Both the position numbers and the translations under genes were made by a program. From contig JBDWKL010000012.1 of the NCBI GenBank assembly GCA_039973685.1, forward strand, positions 62,001-126,000: a stretch of 64,000 nucleotides of DNA, given 5' to 3'. This document shows, piece after piece, positions 18,479-27,100 of the stretch (the first letter of the stretch is position 1; each line of letters starts with the position of its first letter). Source of the stretch: Hyphomicrobiales bacterium. Lineage in GTDB: Bacteria > Pseudomonadota > Alphaproteobacteria > Rhizobiales > JACESI01. The notes beneath the pieces were generated by a model. The model had not been told where the DNA came from, made no database searches, and saw nothing but the letters and a program-made list of their open reading frames with translations.

Positions 18479-19197
18479 GTGATGCATTTTACCCAAGAGA
18501 TTTGAATTGGCATCCAGCTCCCTATTCACCGAAATATAAATCAACCGCCCTTCGTTCACCGCGCAAACCTTTGCTGGCATTCCCAAACACGCTGACTGAA
18601 AAGAGCGGGCCTGTGTTCGGCCATGATTTGATTGGTGAGGGTGACAATGATCTTGTCCATAATTATGCCAAGGCTGGCGAGAGCGCTATCGGCCCTCGCA
18701 TCATGGTGCATGGGCAAATTTTGGATGAAAACGCAAAGCCCGTTCCCAATGCATTGATTGAGGTTTGGCAGGCCAATGCAGGTGGTCGTTATCGTCATAA
18801 AAATGATAGCTATCTAGCAGCCCTCGATCCAAATTTTGCAGGATGCGGTCGCACCATGAGCGACGCCGAAGGGCGGTATTCGTTCTTTACCGTGCAGCCT
18901 GCCGCCTACCCTTGGCCAAACAGTGAAAACGCGTGGCGGCCAGAGCATATTCACTTCTCACTTTTTGGCTCTGGCTTTGCTCAACGCCTGATTACGCAAA
19001 TGTATTTTGAAGGCGATCCCCTGATTGCCCTTTGTCCCATTGTGCAATCTTTGAGCGATCCAAAAGCCGTTGATCAACTGGTTGCTAAGCTCGATATGGA
19101 TGCTGCCCACACGATGGATCGATTAGCCTATCGTTTTGATATTATCCTGCGTGGTCGCAACTCAACGATGTTTGAAAACAAGCCGGAGGGTAATTGA
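18475..19197 (+). CDS. pcaH: Protocatechuate 3,4-dioxygenase, beta subunit
   Basis: The 240-residue iron-binding subunit of the intradiol dioxygenase that cleaves protocatechuate to 3-carboxy-cis,cis-muconate. Fe(III) ligands can be read directly: Tyr106 in GRYRHKN, Tyr145 in AAYPWPNS, and His158 and His160 in PEHIHFSLFG. The N-terminal extension (FYPRDLNWHPAP) is typical of beta subunits. It overlaps pcaC by 4 bases, and pcaG starts after one intervening base. A 28-base stretch (18754-18781) is identical to part of pcaG. Confidence 0.96.
   Translation: MSDAFYPRDLNWHPAPYSPKYKSTALRSPRKPLLAFPNTLTEKSGPVFGHDLIGEGDNDLVHNYAKAGESAIGPRIMVHGQILDENAKPVPNALIEVWQANAGGRYRHKNDSYLAALDPNFAGCGRTMSDAEGRYSFFTVQPAAYPWPNSENAWRPEHIHFSLFGSGFAQRLITQMYFEGDPLIALCPIVQSLSDPKAVDQLVAKLDMDAAHTMDRLAYRFDIILRGRNSTMFENKPEGN
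18754..18781 (+). repeat. 28-base exact repeat, copy in pcaH (mate at 19406-19433)
   Basis: The stretch coding for LIEVWQANA is identical base for base in pcaH and pcaG over 28 positions, although the two genes are only distantly related overall. The mate is 652 bases downstream in the same orientation. A deletion between the two copies would fuse the subunits in frame. Confidence 0.85.
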
Positions 19198-19198
19198 T

Positions 19199-19768
19199 AT
19201 GCTCAAGAACCTTCCCCACAAAGAAAGCCCATCACAAACCTGCGGCCCCTATGTGCACATTGGGTTGACGCCAAACTTAGTTGATATCAATGGCGTCATT
19301 GACCACGACCTTGGAACGTCCATGATAACCGACACCACCAAGGGTGAGCGCATCACAGTTAAGGGCCAAGTGTTTTCTGGCGATGGCGCTATCATGCCGG
19401 ATGCTTTGATTGAGGTTTGGCAGGCCAATGCAGATGGCGTTTATGATGGCGATGATTTTAAAGGCTGGGGGCGTCATCCCTGCAATCTTGAAACAGGCGT
19501 TTTTGAGTTTGAAACCATCAAACCCGGTTCTGTCGAAGACCAAGCGCCGCACATCGCCTTTTGGTTGGTTGCGCGCGGCATGGGTATGGGCGTTTCAACA
19601 CGGATGTATTTTCCTGAAGAACAAGCCAATGCAGATGATCCTGTGCTCGCTTTGTTGATGGATGATCCGGCGCGACTTAACACGCTGATTGCCAGAAAAG
19701 ACGGCAGCACCTATCATTTCAATATTGTGGTTCAAGGGGAGAACGAAACTGTCTTCTTCGATATCTGA
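19199..19768 (+). CDS. pcaG: Protocatechuate 3,4-dioxygenase, alpha subunit
   Basis: A 189-residue partner of PcaH. It has the shared intradiol core (TTKGERITVKGQVFSGDG, ALIEVWQANADGVYD, PHIAFWLVARGMG) but lacks the Tyr/Tyr/His/His iron ligand set, as expected for the alpha subunit. The ATG at 19199 is one base after the pcaH stop and has a GGAGG Shine-Dalgarno inside the end of pcaH; the frame open from 19136 is not a real extension. The 28-base repeat at 19406-19433 matches pcaH. Confidence 0.94.
   Translation: MLKNLPHKESPSQTCGPYVHIGLTPNLVDINGVIDHDLGTSMITDTTKGERITVKGQVFSGDGAIMPDALIEVWQANADGVYDGDDFKGWGRHPCNLETGVFEFETIKPGSVEDQAPHIAFWLVARGMGMGVSTRMYFPEEQANADDPVLALLMDDPARLNTLIARKDGSTYHFNIVVQGENETVFFDI
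19406..19433 (+). repeat. 28-base exact repeat, copy in pcaG
   Basis: Second copy of the identical 28-base stretch described in pcaH (18754-18781), same strand and same reading frame relative to the protein. Confidence 0.85.
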
Positions 19769-20603
19769 TCATAAGGGTAAACCCTGCATTTTATGCTGCG
19801 CCATCACAGGCTCTGTTCCGCGCAAGGCGGATAACCCTGCCGTTCCAACCACTGTCAATGAGCAGGTGGAAAGTTCTCAAGAAGCCGTTGAAGCAGGCGC
19901 TTCAATTTTGCATTGTCATGTGCGCAACGATGATGAAACGCCGACCTCTGATCCAGACCGTTTCGCGGCACTCAAAGAGGGCTTAGAGAAACATTGCAAA
20001 GGCGCGATCATTCAGTTTTCAACCGGCGGTCGTTCTGGCTCAGGCCGAGAGCGAGGCGGTATGTTGCCTTTGCGCCCTGATATGGCGTCACTCACTGTGG
20101 GTTCAAACAATTTCCCTGCCCGCGTTTATGAAAACTCGCCAGATCTCGTTGAATGGCTTTCAAGCGAAATGCGGACTTATGATGTGATGCCAGAGATTGA
20201 AGCCTTCGATCTTTCCCACATCATTCAAGCCGTGCGCATGTATGAAGCGGGCAAGTTTCCACGGAAGCTCTATGTTCAGTTCGTCATGGGTGTGAAGAAC
20301 GCCATGCCTGTTGATAAGCATGTGTTTGATTTTTACGTTGAGACCATGAACCGCCTTGCGCCTGATGCACCTTGGTGTGCTGCGGGTATTGGCGCGGGAC
20401 AAGTCGTCGTCAATGAATGGGCAATTGCAAATGGCGGCCATACCCGTGCAGGACTTGAAGACAACGTTCGCCTTGACCGCGAAACGCTCGCGCCATCAAA
20501 TGCAGCACTCATTAAACGAGCCGCTGACCTATGCGAGAAATACGAGCGCCCTATCGCCTCCACCACTGAAGCCCGTGAAATTTTAGGGCTGCGCGCCGCT
20601 TAA
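19689..20603 (+). CDS. Beta-keto acid cleavage enzyme (BKACE, DUF849 family)
   Basis: A roughly 280-300 residue BKACE/3-keto-5-aminohexanoate-cleavage family TIM barrel. Seen are CCAITGSVPRKADNPAVP at the N-terminus, the zinc-binding HCHVRNDD, the FSTGGRSGSG strand, and WCAAGIGAGQVVVNEWAIAN followed by GGHTRAGLEDNVRL. The family condenses a beta-keto acid with acetyl-CoA to give acetoacetate and a new acyl-CoA. In this operon the obvious substrate is beta-ketoadipate, giving succinyl-CoA (inference). The start is unclear: no ATG precedes the conserved region. TTG at 19689 or 19725 and CTG at 19749 are in frame, all within pcaG, so initiation is probably coupled to pcaG translation. Confidence 0.85.
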   Translation: MPEKTAAPIISILWFKGRTKLSSSISDHKGKPCILCCAITGSVPRKADNPAVPTTVNEQVESSQEAVEAGASILHCHVRNDDETPTSDPDRFAALKEGLEKHCKGAIIQFSTGGRSGSGRERGGMLPLRPDMASLTVGSNNFPARVYENSPDLVEWLSSEMRTYDVMPEIEAFDLSHIIQAVRMYEAGKFPRKLYVQFVMGVKNAMPVDKHVFDFYVETMNRLAPDAPWCAAGIGAGQVVVNEWAIANGGHTRAGLEDNVRLDRETLAPSNAALIKRAADLCEKYERPIASTTEAREILGLRAA

Positions 20604-20612
20604 AGGGAAACC

Positions 20613-21677
20613 ATGTCTTATACGCCGTTTAATGCTCCGTTCTTGTCTGGCCTTTTGGGCGACATGGAAATTGCTGGAAGCTTTTCTATTAAAGCAGACC
20701 TTGCAGCCATGTTGCGTTTTGAATTGGCCTTGGCAGAAGCGGAAGCAGAAACGGGCGTTATTCCAGCGGATGCCGTTGCTGCTATTAAACAAGCGATTGA
20801 TAGTTTTGAACCCAATATGCCAGCGCTTGCTGAAGGCAGTGCGCGCGATGGAATGGTCGTGCCAGAACTCATCAGCCAGCTTCGTGCCAGTGTTGATGAA
20901 GCCCATCGCCCACATCTGCATTTTGGCTCCACCAGCCAAGATGTGATTGATACAAGCCTTGCCCTGCGCCTAGCCGATGTGAGCAATGTTTTGGCTGCGC
21001 GGCTTAAAGAGGTGATTTCTCATTTAGAGCGATTGGCCAATCAGTTCGGCGAGAACGCGTTGATGGGCCGCACGCGAATGCAAGCAGCCCTTCCCATGAC
21101 GGTCGCTGATCGGTTGGAACACTGGAAGCGCCCGCTTGAACGGCATTTAATGTTGTTGCCCGAGATCAATTATCAAGCCCTATGCGTGCAGTTTGGTGGG
21201 CCCATTGGAACGCTTGATAAACTAAGTGACAAGGCCGATGCGACCCGTGCAGCTCTCGCTGAAAAACTCGGACTGCGTGACCCCGGTTATTGCTGGCACA
21301 CGGAGCGCATGGGCATTGTTGATTATGCGCAGTGGTTGGCTTTTGTAACCGGATCACTTGGCAAGATGGGTCAAGACATTGTGCTGATGGCTCAAAACGA
21401 ATTGGGTGAATTCCAATTTGAAGGCGCGGGCGGATCATCCGCGATGGCGCACAAGCAAAACCCTGTTAAAGCCGAAGCGCTGGTAACACTCGCCCGCTTT
21501 AACGCCACACTTGCAGGTGGCATGCAACACGCGATGATCCACGAACAAGAACGCTCAGGTGCCGCGTGGACATTTGAATGGATGATGATCCCGCAGTTAT
21601 GCGTGGCAACAGGCGCAAGCCTGCGCAATGCAAGTGCGCTGCTTGAAAGCGCCACCGCTATAGGCACGGCACCTTAA
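20613..21677 (+). CDS. pcaB: 3-carboxy-cis,cis-muconate cycloisomerase
   Basis: A 354-residue fumarase/aspartase superfamily lyase converting 3-carboxymuconate to 4-carboxymuconolactone. Motifs are HFGSTSQDVIDTSLALR, MGRTRMQAALPMTVADR and the signature loop EGAGGSSAMAHKQNPVKAEAL, the GSSxMxxKxNP equivalent. Lengths of 350 to 450 residues are normal. It closes the pca operon, 9 bases after the BKACE gene, and its stop overlaps the end of the convergent soeC by 4 bases. pcaI, pcaJ and pcaF are absent from the window. Confidence 0.95.
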   Translation: MSYTPFNAPFLSGLLGDMEIAGSFSIKADLAAMLRFELALAEAEAETGVIPADAVAAIKQAIDSFEPNMPALAEGSARDGMVVPELISQLRASVDEAHRPHLHFGSTSQDVIDTSLALRLADVSNVLAARLKEVISHLERLANQFGENALMGRTRMQAALPMTVADRLEHWKRPLERHLMLLPEINYQALCVQFGGPIGTLDKLSDKADATRAALAEKLGLRDPGYCWHTERMGIVDYAQWLAFVTGSLGKMGQDIVLMAQNELGEFQFEGAGGSSAMAHKQNPVKAEALVTLARFNATLAGGMQHAMIHEQERSGAAWTFEWMMIPQLCVATGASLRNASALLESATAIGTAP

Positions 21678-22582
21678 TAATAAAGCGATACGGCGTGTTT
21701 TGCTTCGGCGAAAAACAGCCAACGTTCTGCAAACAGACCAGCGATCATAGACAGGAACGCCAGAACCAAGAGGATAGTCGGCGCGCCGATAATCCAGACT
21801 AAGGCCGCGATAATTGCAGGAACCAGACAGCCTAGAACCTTGGCGATCATCCGAAGCTTTTGAGCATGTTTGCGGCCAATTTGGTGGACCATTTCTTTAG
21901 TCAAATAGTTCTCGCCCGTGTGGGGACGCTCCAGCAATTTGACTGAGCCGAGCTCCCCAAGCCCTGTGGCTGTGCCAGTGTCTGAGTTGGTATCAGAAAA
22001 CCCGATAGTGTCAGCCCGTTTCCACCACATATACTTTGCGCACCACGCAAGAATAACAAGGCCAGCAGTAATCATGCCCAAAGCTTCTTTGTTGCCAGTG
22101 GTAAAGGCTGTTGCAAGCAGTAAGCCAGAGGCAAGACCAAAGGCGACATAGCAAAGAGGCGTTAGCCACGTGTTCCAGCTCGGTACTGTTTTAAGCTGCG
22201 CGTAAATCATGGCCGTTGCAAAAATTGTGAGGAGTGCGAGGGCTGCCAACACAAGACCCAACACAAGATGACGCTCGCCATTGAACACCCAATTTGCACC
22301 ATAAAGGGCGAAGACCAGAAGGGTCACAACAGACAAAACACCTTCACGCGAAAGCCATGAAGAGCGCCATTGCGAAAACGCACGCCACGCCCGCTCTGGG
22401 TGGCCTAGGTGAAACGTCGAGGAGATAAGGCCCGCAACGGCAAGGCTTGCTGCCATCACGCAAATCATGAAGGCGAAAACAGGTTCGTCAGGCAAAGGCA
22501 CGCCAAGCCCAAGCATCGCCATCAGCCCAAAGCCAGCACCAGACATGACCGTGAAGAAAATAACGGATACGGCGGGATGCAT
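21674..22582 (-). CDS. soeC: Sulfite dehydrogenase membrane anchor (DmsC-like)
   Basis: A 302-residue integral membrane protein with about eight hydrophobic helices, of the DmsC/anchor type (PAVSVIFFTVMSGAGFGLMA at the start, ISSTFHLGHPERAWRAFSQW, SWLSREGVLSVVTLL). It anchors the molybdoenzyme on the cytoplasmic face and passes electrons to quinone. Its start overlaps the soeB stop by one base. SoeABC is the assigned complex because the catalytic subunit lacks a Tat signal and has the SoeA pattern; a DMSO or other S/N-oxide reductase cannot be fully excluded. Confidence 0.82.
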   Translation of the reverse strand: MHPAVSVIFFTVMSGAGFGLMAMLGLGVPLPDEPVFAFMICVMAASLAVAGLISSTFHLGHPERAWRAFSQWRSSWLSREGVLSVVTLLVFALYGANWVFNGERHLVLGLVLAALALLTIFATAMIYAQLKTVPSWNTWLTPLCYVAFGLASGLLLATAFTTGNKEALGMITAGLVILAWCAKYMWWKRADTIGFSDTNSDTGTATGLGELGSVKLLERPHTGENYLTKEMVHQIGRKHAQKLRMIAKVLGCLVPAIIAALVWIIGAPTILLVLAFLSMIAGLFAERWLFFAEAKHAVSLYY

Positions 22583-23319
22583 TAGAGCGCCTCCAACATT
22601 TTATCGACCCAGCCAAGAAGGCCGCCTTCTGCTTTAACAACAGGGGCAGCTAAAACGGGTGCTTGATCTGGTCGCACTTTTGGCCGTGGTGGCAGGTATT
22701 TGTTGACGGGGTTCGTCCCCATTTCAGGCATCAAATCAAAGCCGCTGCGTTCTCGTGTCATGATGGAGACATCTGAATTCGGGTCAGAAAAATCACCGAA
22801 GTGACGGGCATTGGCAGGGCAGGTACGAACACAGGCCGGAGTGCGGTCTACTTCTTCGAGGTTTTCATTGTAAATGCGATCGACGCAAAGGGTGCACTTC
22901 TTCATCACCTGCTCAACAGGGTCCATCTCGCGGGCGCCATAAGGGCATGACCACGCGCAAAGGCCGCAGCCGATGCATTTGTCTTCTTCAACCAGCACAA
23001 TGCCATCTTCCGAGCGCTTATAACTTGCACCCGTTGGGCAAACTGTCACGCACGGTGCATCATCGCAGTGGAGGCATGATTTTGGGAAATGAACGATAGA
23101 TGCGGGTGCGTCTTCTAGTGTTACTTCAAACGTATGAATGCGGTTAAGCCATGCCCCTGTCGGGTTGCCGCCATAGGGATCTTCATCCGACAAAGGCGCG
23201 CCATAGCCGCCTGTGTTCCACTCTTTGCAATTGACCACGCAGGCATGACAACCAACGCAAACATCAAGATCGATAACAAGACCAAGTTTCTTATTTGTTG
23301 AGGCAGGGAGCGTGGTCAT
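22582..23319 (-). CDS. soeB: Sulfite dehydrogenase iron-sulfur subunit
   Basis: A 245-residue DmsB-like ferredoxin with four [4Fe-4S] binding sets: CVGCHACVVNCKEWN, CLHCDDAPCVTVCPTGA, CIGCGLCAWSCPYGA and CTLC with CVRTCPANA. It wires the Mo-subunit to the membrane anchor. I place the start at the ATG at 23319, whose ATGA overlaps the soeA stop, rather than the GTG at 23328. The C-terminal 50 residues (PPRPKVRPDQAPVL onward) are a proline-rich tail. Confidence 0.86.
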   Translation of the reverse strand: MTTLPASTNKKLGLVIDLDVCVGCHACVVNCKEWNTGGYGAPLSDEDPYGGNPTGAWLNRIHTFEVTLEDAPASIVHFPKSCLHCDDAPCVTVCPTGASYKRSEDGIVLVEEDKCIGCGLCAWSCPYGAREMDPVEQVMKKCTLCVDRIYNENLEEVDRTPACVRTCPANARHFGDFSDPNSDVSIMTRERSGFDLMPEMGTNPVNKYLPPRPKVRPDQAPVLAAPVVKAEGGLLGWVDKMLEAL

Positions 23320-26168
23320 TTCGTCCACTCCTTGCCATAAGACACGGTATCATCGCCGCTGTATCCAGCATTGCCCTGTGCATCAAATTGCGGTTCGGAC
23401 ACTTCGGCTCCTGCTTCCGCTTTTTCGATCTTTACGCGCAAGTCAAACCATGCAGCTTGTCCGGTGATCGGGTCAGAGTTCGACCAGCGAAGCCCGTCGC
23501 CTTTTGGTGGCAATAGCTCGTTGATAAGGTGGTTTAAGAGGAAGCCCTTGGTTGCCTCAGGCGCATCTTTATCAAGGCTCCAAGCACCCTTGCGTTTGCC
23601 AATCGCGTTCCACGTCCACATGGTTTTGCCGTTGACGGCATTCATGCGTTTAACCGGCACTTTGATCTTGCCATGATAAGAGGTGACCCAAGCCCAATCA
23701 CCATCTTCAAGACCTTCTTGGTCACAAATTTCGCCCGGAACATACATCGGGTTATGGCCATGGATTTGACGAAGCCACGCATTTTGTGATCCCCATGAAT
23801 GATACATGGCAGCAGGGCGCTGGGTGAGTGCGTGATAGGGGTATTCTTCTTCACTGATGCCAGTGCCTTCAAACGGCGGATACCAAATTGGCAAGGGATC
23901 AAAACAGGTTTGCACTCGCTCGCGATGGCTCTCAGGTGGTTGCGGTTCCATCTTGCCTTCCGCGCAGAGTTGAAACTTGCGCAGTGGCTCTAGATAAAGC
24001 TGGAACACATTTTCCACGGGACCATCTTGCAGGCCCATCTCGACCGCAAAATCCTGCCAAGCGACATTGGCGTGCTTGTAATAAAGCGCTTCTTTCGGCA
24101 CATGGGTTTCAGAGAAGCCGCCATTTTCTATGTAGCGATTAATTTGATCGGCGTTCGGTTCACCGCGTCCTGTTTGATCACCATTGCCGCGCCATCCAGA
24201 AAGTGGGCCGATGCCCGGTTTGCGTTGGTGGTTGGTGATGTAGTCGGCATAATCTTGATAACGAGCGCTACCATCATCATTGACCATACCGGGCAGGCCA
24301 AGGCGCGCACCCAGATCAAGCAGTACGGATTGGAAACCACGCACATCACGATCTGGCGGAAGCACTGGCCAGCGAATTGCATCACACATGGCCTCTGGTT
24401 CTGAGATCGGGCGATCAAGCAGTGAAATCGCATCGTGACGTTCTAGATAGGTGGTGTCAGGCAAAATCAAATCGGCATAAGCCACCATCTCAGATGAATA
24501 AGCATCGGAATAAATGATCTTCGGGATCACATAATCGCCGTTCTCATCTTTATCGGTTAGCATCTTCATGACGCCCGCCGAATTCATCGACGAGTTCCAC
24601 GACATATTCGCCATATACATGAACAGCACATCAATGCCGTATGGCTCGCGCGCATGAGCGTTTGAAATCACCATATGCATGAGGCCATGGGATGACATGG
24701 GCGCGTCCCACGAAAAAGCGCGGTCAATGCGTTGTGGTGTTACGCCATCCTCTTCAAGCAATAAATCTTCTGGGCCACGCAAGAAACCAAGATGAGGGCC
24801 TGCAAGCGGTGCATCTGGTCTGCACCCACCATGGGGTTTTGGCTGAGCCGCAATTGGCCGTGGATAAGGCGGCTTAAAGCGGAACCCGCCCGGTGCATCA
24901 ATGGAGCCAAGCAGAATTTGCAGCATGTGAATAGAGCGGCAGGTTTGGAAACCGTTGGAATGGGCAGAAATCCCGCGCATGGCATGAAAAGCCACGGGGC
25001 GACCAACCATCTTGTCGTGCTTCTCGCCTTTCATGTCAGTCCATGGCTGATCAACAACCACTTCGCTCTTAAAGGCCGCATCGGCAATTTCTTGTGCCAA
25101 GCGCTTTATCTGATTGGCAGAAACACCCGTGCGCTCAGAGACGTTTTCTGGCGCATATTCATCAGCCAAGTATTTCTCAGCCAACAGTTCAAATGAAGGG
25201 CGTGCGGTTTTGCCTTTGGCAAGTTTTACCTCACCCTTCAAATGTGGCTTCACGTCCTTTTTGTTATAGGCAACCACCTCACCACTATCGCGGTCAAGCA
25301 CAAGCGCGTTGCCGTCTTCGTCGCGGGCAATCAGGCCATGGTCATCCCCATCAGGATTATTGATCACAAGCCACGGCGCGTTGGTGTAGCGAATGAGGTA
25401 ATCCACATCCACGTAACCAGCTTTTAAAAGTTCATGCACCAGCGATAAAACGAACAAGCCGTCTGTGCCAGGTGTGATGGAAACCCATTCGTCTGCAATG
25501 GCGTTATAGCCCGTGCGCACGGGGTTCACGCCGACAATTTTCTTGCCGCGTTCTTTTAGTTTTGAAAGGCCGATTTTAATCGGGTTGGAATCGTGATCTT
25601 CCGCCACGCCAAAGATCATGAAGAATTCAGACTTCTCCCAATCCGGTGCACCAAATTCCCAGAAGGCACCGCCAAAAGTGTAAATGCCACCCGCCGCCAT
25701 ATTGACGGAACAAAACCCACCATGGGCTGCAAAATTTGGCGTGCCATATTGCTGCGCCCACCAGCCCGTGAAAGATTGCGATTGGTCACGGCCTGTGAAG
25801 AATGCAAGACGCTTAGGGTCATCTTTGCGAATGGCAGCAAGCCAATCTTGCGCCATGCCAAGCGCTTCGTCCCATTCGATCTCTTCAAACTTGCCTTCAC
25901 CGCGCTCACCAACCCGCTTCAACGGCTTCTTCAACCGTGAGGGCGCATAATGCTGCATGATGCCCGCAGAACCCTTGGCGCATAAAACACCTTTGTTGAT
26001 CGGGTGATCGCGATTTCCTTCAATGTAGCGAATTTTCGGCTTACCATCCGCACCATTACGCAGGTGAACATTGATGCCGCAACGACACGCACACATATAA
26101 CAAGTGGTCTTACGCACTTCATCTGACACATGAGGTGATTTTTCTAAAATTGGGTCGTTGACCACCAA
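23316..26168 (-). CDS. soeA: Sulfite dehydrogenase molybdopterin catalytic subunit
   Basis: A 950-residue DMSO-reductase-family molybdoenzyme. The N-terminal [4Fe-4S] site is Cys23, Cys26, Cys30 and Cys63 (CYMCACRCG and GVLCAKGSAG). A candidate Mo ligand is Cys153 in HGGFCSVNMAAG. Further cofactor contacts lie in FGVAEDHDSNP, VGVNPVRTGYN, RGISAHSNGFQ and the C-terminal TQRPAAMYHSWGSQNAWLRQ. There is no Tat signal, so it faces the cytoplasm, as known for SoeA of Allochromatium and roseobacters, which oxidises sulfite to sulfate. Initiation is at TTG 26168 or GTG 26165, both after GAAGGAAAG. It is the first gene of soeABC. Confidence 0.84.
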   Translation of the reverse strand: MVVNDPILEKSPHVSDEVRKTTCYMCACRCGINVHLRNGADGKPKIRYIEGNRDHPINKGVLCAKGSAGIMQHYAPSRLKKPLKRVGERGEGKFEEIEWDEALGMAQDWLAAIRKDDPKRLAFFTGRDQSQSFTGWWAQQYGTPNFAAHGGFCSVNMAAGGIYTFGGAFWEFGAPDWEKSEFFMIFGVAEDHDSNPIKIGLSKLKERGKKIVGVNPVRTGYNAIADEWVSITPGTDGLFVLSLVHELLKAGYVDVDYLIRYTNAPWLVINNPDGDDHGLIARDEDGNALVLDRDSGEVVAYNKKDVKPHLKGEVKLAKGKTARPSFELLAEKYLADEYAPENVSERTGVSANQIKRLAQEIADAAFKSEVVVDQPWTDMKGEKHDKMVGRPVAFHAMRGISAHSNGFQTCRSIHMLQILLGSIDAPGGFRFKPPYPRPIAAQPKPHGGCRPDAPLAGPHLGFLRGPEDLLLEEDGVTPQRIDRAFSWDAPMSSHGLMHMVISNAHAREPYGIDVLFMYMANMSWNSSMNSAGVMKMLTDKDENGDYVIPKIIYSDAYSSEMVAYADLILPDTTYLERHDAISLLDRPISEPEAMCDAIRWPVLPPDRDVRGFQSVLLDLGARLGLPGMVNDDGSARYQDYADYITNHQRKPGIGPLSGWRGNGDQTGRGEPNADQINRYIENGGFSETHVPKEALYYKHANVAWQDFAVEMGLQDGPVENVFQLYLEPLRKFQLCAEGKMEPQPPESHRERVQTCFDPLPIWYPPFEGTGISEEEYPYHALTQRPAAMYHSWGSQNAWLRQIHGHNPMYVPGEICDQEGLEDGDWAWVTSYHGKIKVPVKRMNAVNGKTMWTWNAIGKRKGAWSLDKDAPEATKGFLLNHLINELLPPKGDGLRWSNSDPITGQAAWFDLRVKIEKAEAGAEVSEPQFDAQGNAGYSGDDTVSYGKEWTK

Positions 26169-26341
26169 AACTTTCCTTCATTTTTGAAGAATCTAGCACA
26201 GAAATAGCACTTTATGACTTTTCGCAAAAAAAGAGGAGCTTTATCTACAGACCAGATGAAGAAAGGTGATGAGCCAGATGGCGAGAGTGTTAAGGGTCAG
26301 AAGGGGTTCTGCGCTTATTGACAGAAATAGGGCGCCCCTAC

Positions 26342-27034
26342 TTAGCGCTTAAACTGCCCTTGTTGAATGAAATGGGCTGCTTGGCTGATTACCTTCGGAT
26401 TGTTCATCATGAAGGTATGGGTGGCAGACAAGACGATATGGTCTTTCATGCCGTCAACCTTGGTGCTTTCAATCGTCACCGCCCCATCATCTGGACCCTC
26501 TAAAAGATATGAACCGACCGGATTAACCGAGCGCTTACCCGCGATCACGCCGAGTTCGAATTTTACGGCAGGAAGCTTACCCGGCTTGCCTTGCTCACCC
26601 GTTGTGAGGGCAAGAAGAGCGGGGCCAGAGAGTTTCTTGAAAAGCTTCGTCTTGCCGAGCTTATCGACAATCGCGGAGCCATCATTGGGCGGCGCAAGCA
26701 TGACGATGCGGCCTAGGCGGTCGATTGACTGACGCGCAAAATAATCCCGCACCAAAATCCCGCCGAGCGAATGGGTAACAAAATGAATATTGCCAGCCTT
26801 CCCCTCACAACGCTCAACCGCTTCCGGAACGGCGATGTCGGCAAGTTCTGAAATTTCCAGCTCTTTGGACGGATAGCCAACCTTGGTGGTGTCAAAACCC
26901 TTATGCTGAAACACCTTCTCCATCACCGAAAACGAAGCTGGAGAACGGGCATAGCCATGGAGGAAGACCACACAATCAGCCATCGCGACTGTTGGGGCGA
27001 GAGTGAGAAGAGCTGTGAGAAGCAAGCGTTTCAT
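26342..27034 (-). CDS. Exported alpha/beta hydrolase (class 2 lipase/PGAP1-like)
   Basis: A 230-residue protein with a Sec signal peptide (MKRLLLTALLTLAPTVAMA, cleavage before DC) and an alpha/beta hydrolase fold. The oxyanion strand is CVVFLHGYARSPASF. The nucleophile elbow is HFVTHSLGGILVRDYFA (Ser in HSLGG), with GRIVMLAPPNDGS after it, an Asp in GPDDGAVTIEST and the His near LSATHTFMMN. This family includes small periplasmic or secreted lipases and esterases; the substrate is unknown. It is followed by unrelated soeA on the same strand with a 170-base gap. Confidence 0.8.
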   Translation of the reverse strand: MKRLLLTALLTLAPTVAMADCVVFLHGYARSPASFSVMEKVFQHKGFDTTKVGYPSKELEISELADIAVPEAVERCEGKAGNIHFVTHSLGGILVRDYFARQSIDRLGRIVMLAPPNDGSAIVDKLGKTKLFKKLSGPALLALTTGEQGKPGKLPAVKFELGVIAGKRSVNPVGSYLLEGPDDGAVTIESTKVDGMKDHIVLSATHTFMMNNPKVISQAAHFIQQGQFKR

Positions 27035-27100
27035 AAGGGGTTATGTGGGGATGGGGTGAAAGGGATTCAAGGTTGGGGGTGTGGAGTGTAGTTCCAATGC

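Noticed and set aside
26214-26321. 35-codon lysine-rich frame divergent from soeA
   Set aside because: No Shine-Dalgarno, no recognisable family, and it lies in the promoter region expected for soeABC. Too short to support.
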